From: Chytriomyces cf. hyalinus JEL632
Taxonomy: Eukaryota > Chytridiomycota > Chytridiomycetes > Chytridiales > Chytriomycetaceae
DNA length: 30,291 bases
Assembly: GCA_025435555.1 (NCBI GenBank)
Contig: JAIWWG010000172.1
Coordinates: 1 to 30,291, forward strand
Reading direction: 5' to 3'
Part shown: positions 30,186 to 30,291 of the stretch, one piece after another
Position numbering within the stretch: position 1 is the first letter of the stretch
Layout: the number at the start of each line of letters is the position of its first letter
Notes under the pieces: generated by a model
Databases searched by the model: none
The model's input: the letters and a program-made list of their open reading frames with translations, nothing else
Told to the model about the DNA's origin: nothing
Translations under genes and position numbers: made by a program

Positions 30186-30291
30186 ATGGATCCGCTGAGC
30201 CTGACCACACGATCACGCACCAGCATCGATGCGCTACCCGTCGAAGTGATACAGGACATTGTCTTGTACGCAGAAATAGACAGCAACCTCA
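30186..30291 (+). CDS. F-box-like protein, 5' end only
   Basis: The window edge cuts this gene after 35 codons. It starts MDPLSLTTRSRTSIDALPVE and continues VIQDIVLYAEIDSNL. The LPVEVIQDIVLYAEID pattern fits the first F-box helix (LPxEixxxIl...ld). It is not a member of the 5-8.6 kb array, since its N-terminus is different and the array has LPVEII/LVPLLD. ATG is preceded by CCACA and sits 374 bp from the divergent membrane-protein start. Confidence 0.55.
   Translation, partial: MDPLSLTTRSRTSIDALPVEVIQDIVLYAEIDSNL

Noticed and set aside
1-30291. tRNA, rRNA, CRISPR, transposase or long terminal repeats
   Set aside because: No cloverleaf, rRNA core, regular spacer array or transposase motif was recognised on either strand.

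Overview
The window is nuclear DNA from a fungus. Genes are densely packed on both strands, and nearly all are cut by short GT-AG introns of about 50-80 nt (a few 50-59 nt, one about 125 nt). Clear eukaryotic housekeeping genes are present: nuclear cap-binding protein CBP80, origin recognition complex subunit ORC5, eEF1B, PEX11, and the ESSS subunit of mitochondrial complex I. The MHYT genes and a bacterial-type MHS transporter suggest an early-diverging, chytrid-like lineage. That placement is an inference from gene content; no rRNA or tRNA gene was seen.

Layout, left to right: (1) 140-3042, minus: full ABCG-type ABC transporter, 5 exons. (2) 3240-4247 and 4319-4810, plus: a pirin and a small ABM/dimeric-barrel protein. 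(3) 4877-8653, minus: tandem array of F-box-like genes with a period of about 1.1 kb, holding three nearly full copies and one internally deleted remnant. (4) 8842-9502, plus: SOUL haem-binding protein. (5) 9823-10367, minus: complex I ESSS subunit. (6) 10534-11593, plus: TLC-domain membrane protein. (7) 11633-13474, plus: tandem pair of PEX11 genes. (8) 13652-16824, minus: CBP80, 12 exons. (9) 16953-18241, minus: TauD-type dioxygenase. (10) 18454-21571, plus: tandem pair of stand-alone MHYT-domain sensor-like membrane proteins. (11) 21938-23481, minus: MHS-type MFS transporter. (12) 23569-25340, minus: ORC5, 8 exons. (13) 25521-26200, plus: short eEF1B. (14) 26380-29812, minus: long, disordered protein with one transmembrane segment. 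(15) 30186 to the edge, plus: start of an unrelated F-box-like gene.

The genes do not form an operon-like pathway. They are a typical fungal mix, with local tandem duplications (F-box, PEX11, MHYT) as the main theme. Several promoters lie in short divergent gaps of about 180-210 bp: ABCG/pirin, F-box/SOUL, ESSS/TLC, dioxygenase/MHYT and ORC5/eEF1B.

The most unusual feature is a set of single-base reading-frame breaks inside otherwise well-conserved genes. Nine of ten are one extra base. They could be residual insertion errors in the assembly, real gene decay or, less likely, +1 recoding. The MHYT pair is the most interesting biology: a sensor fold best known from bacteria, here as free-standing, intron-bearing, duplicated genes with a long loop inserted between helices 3 and 4.
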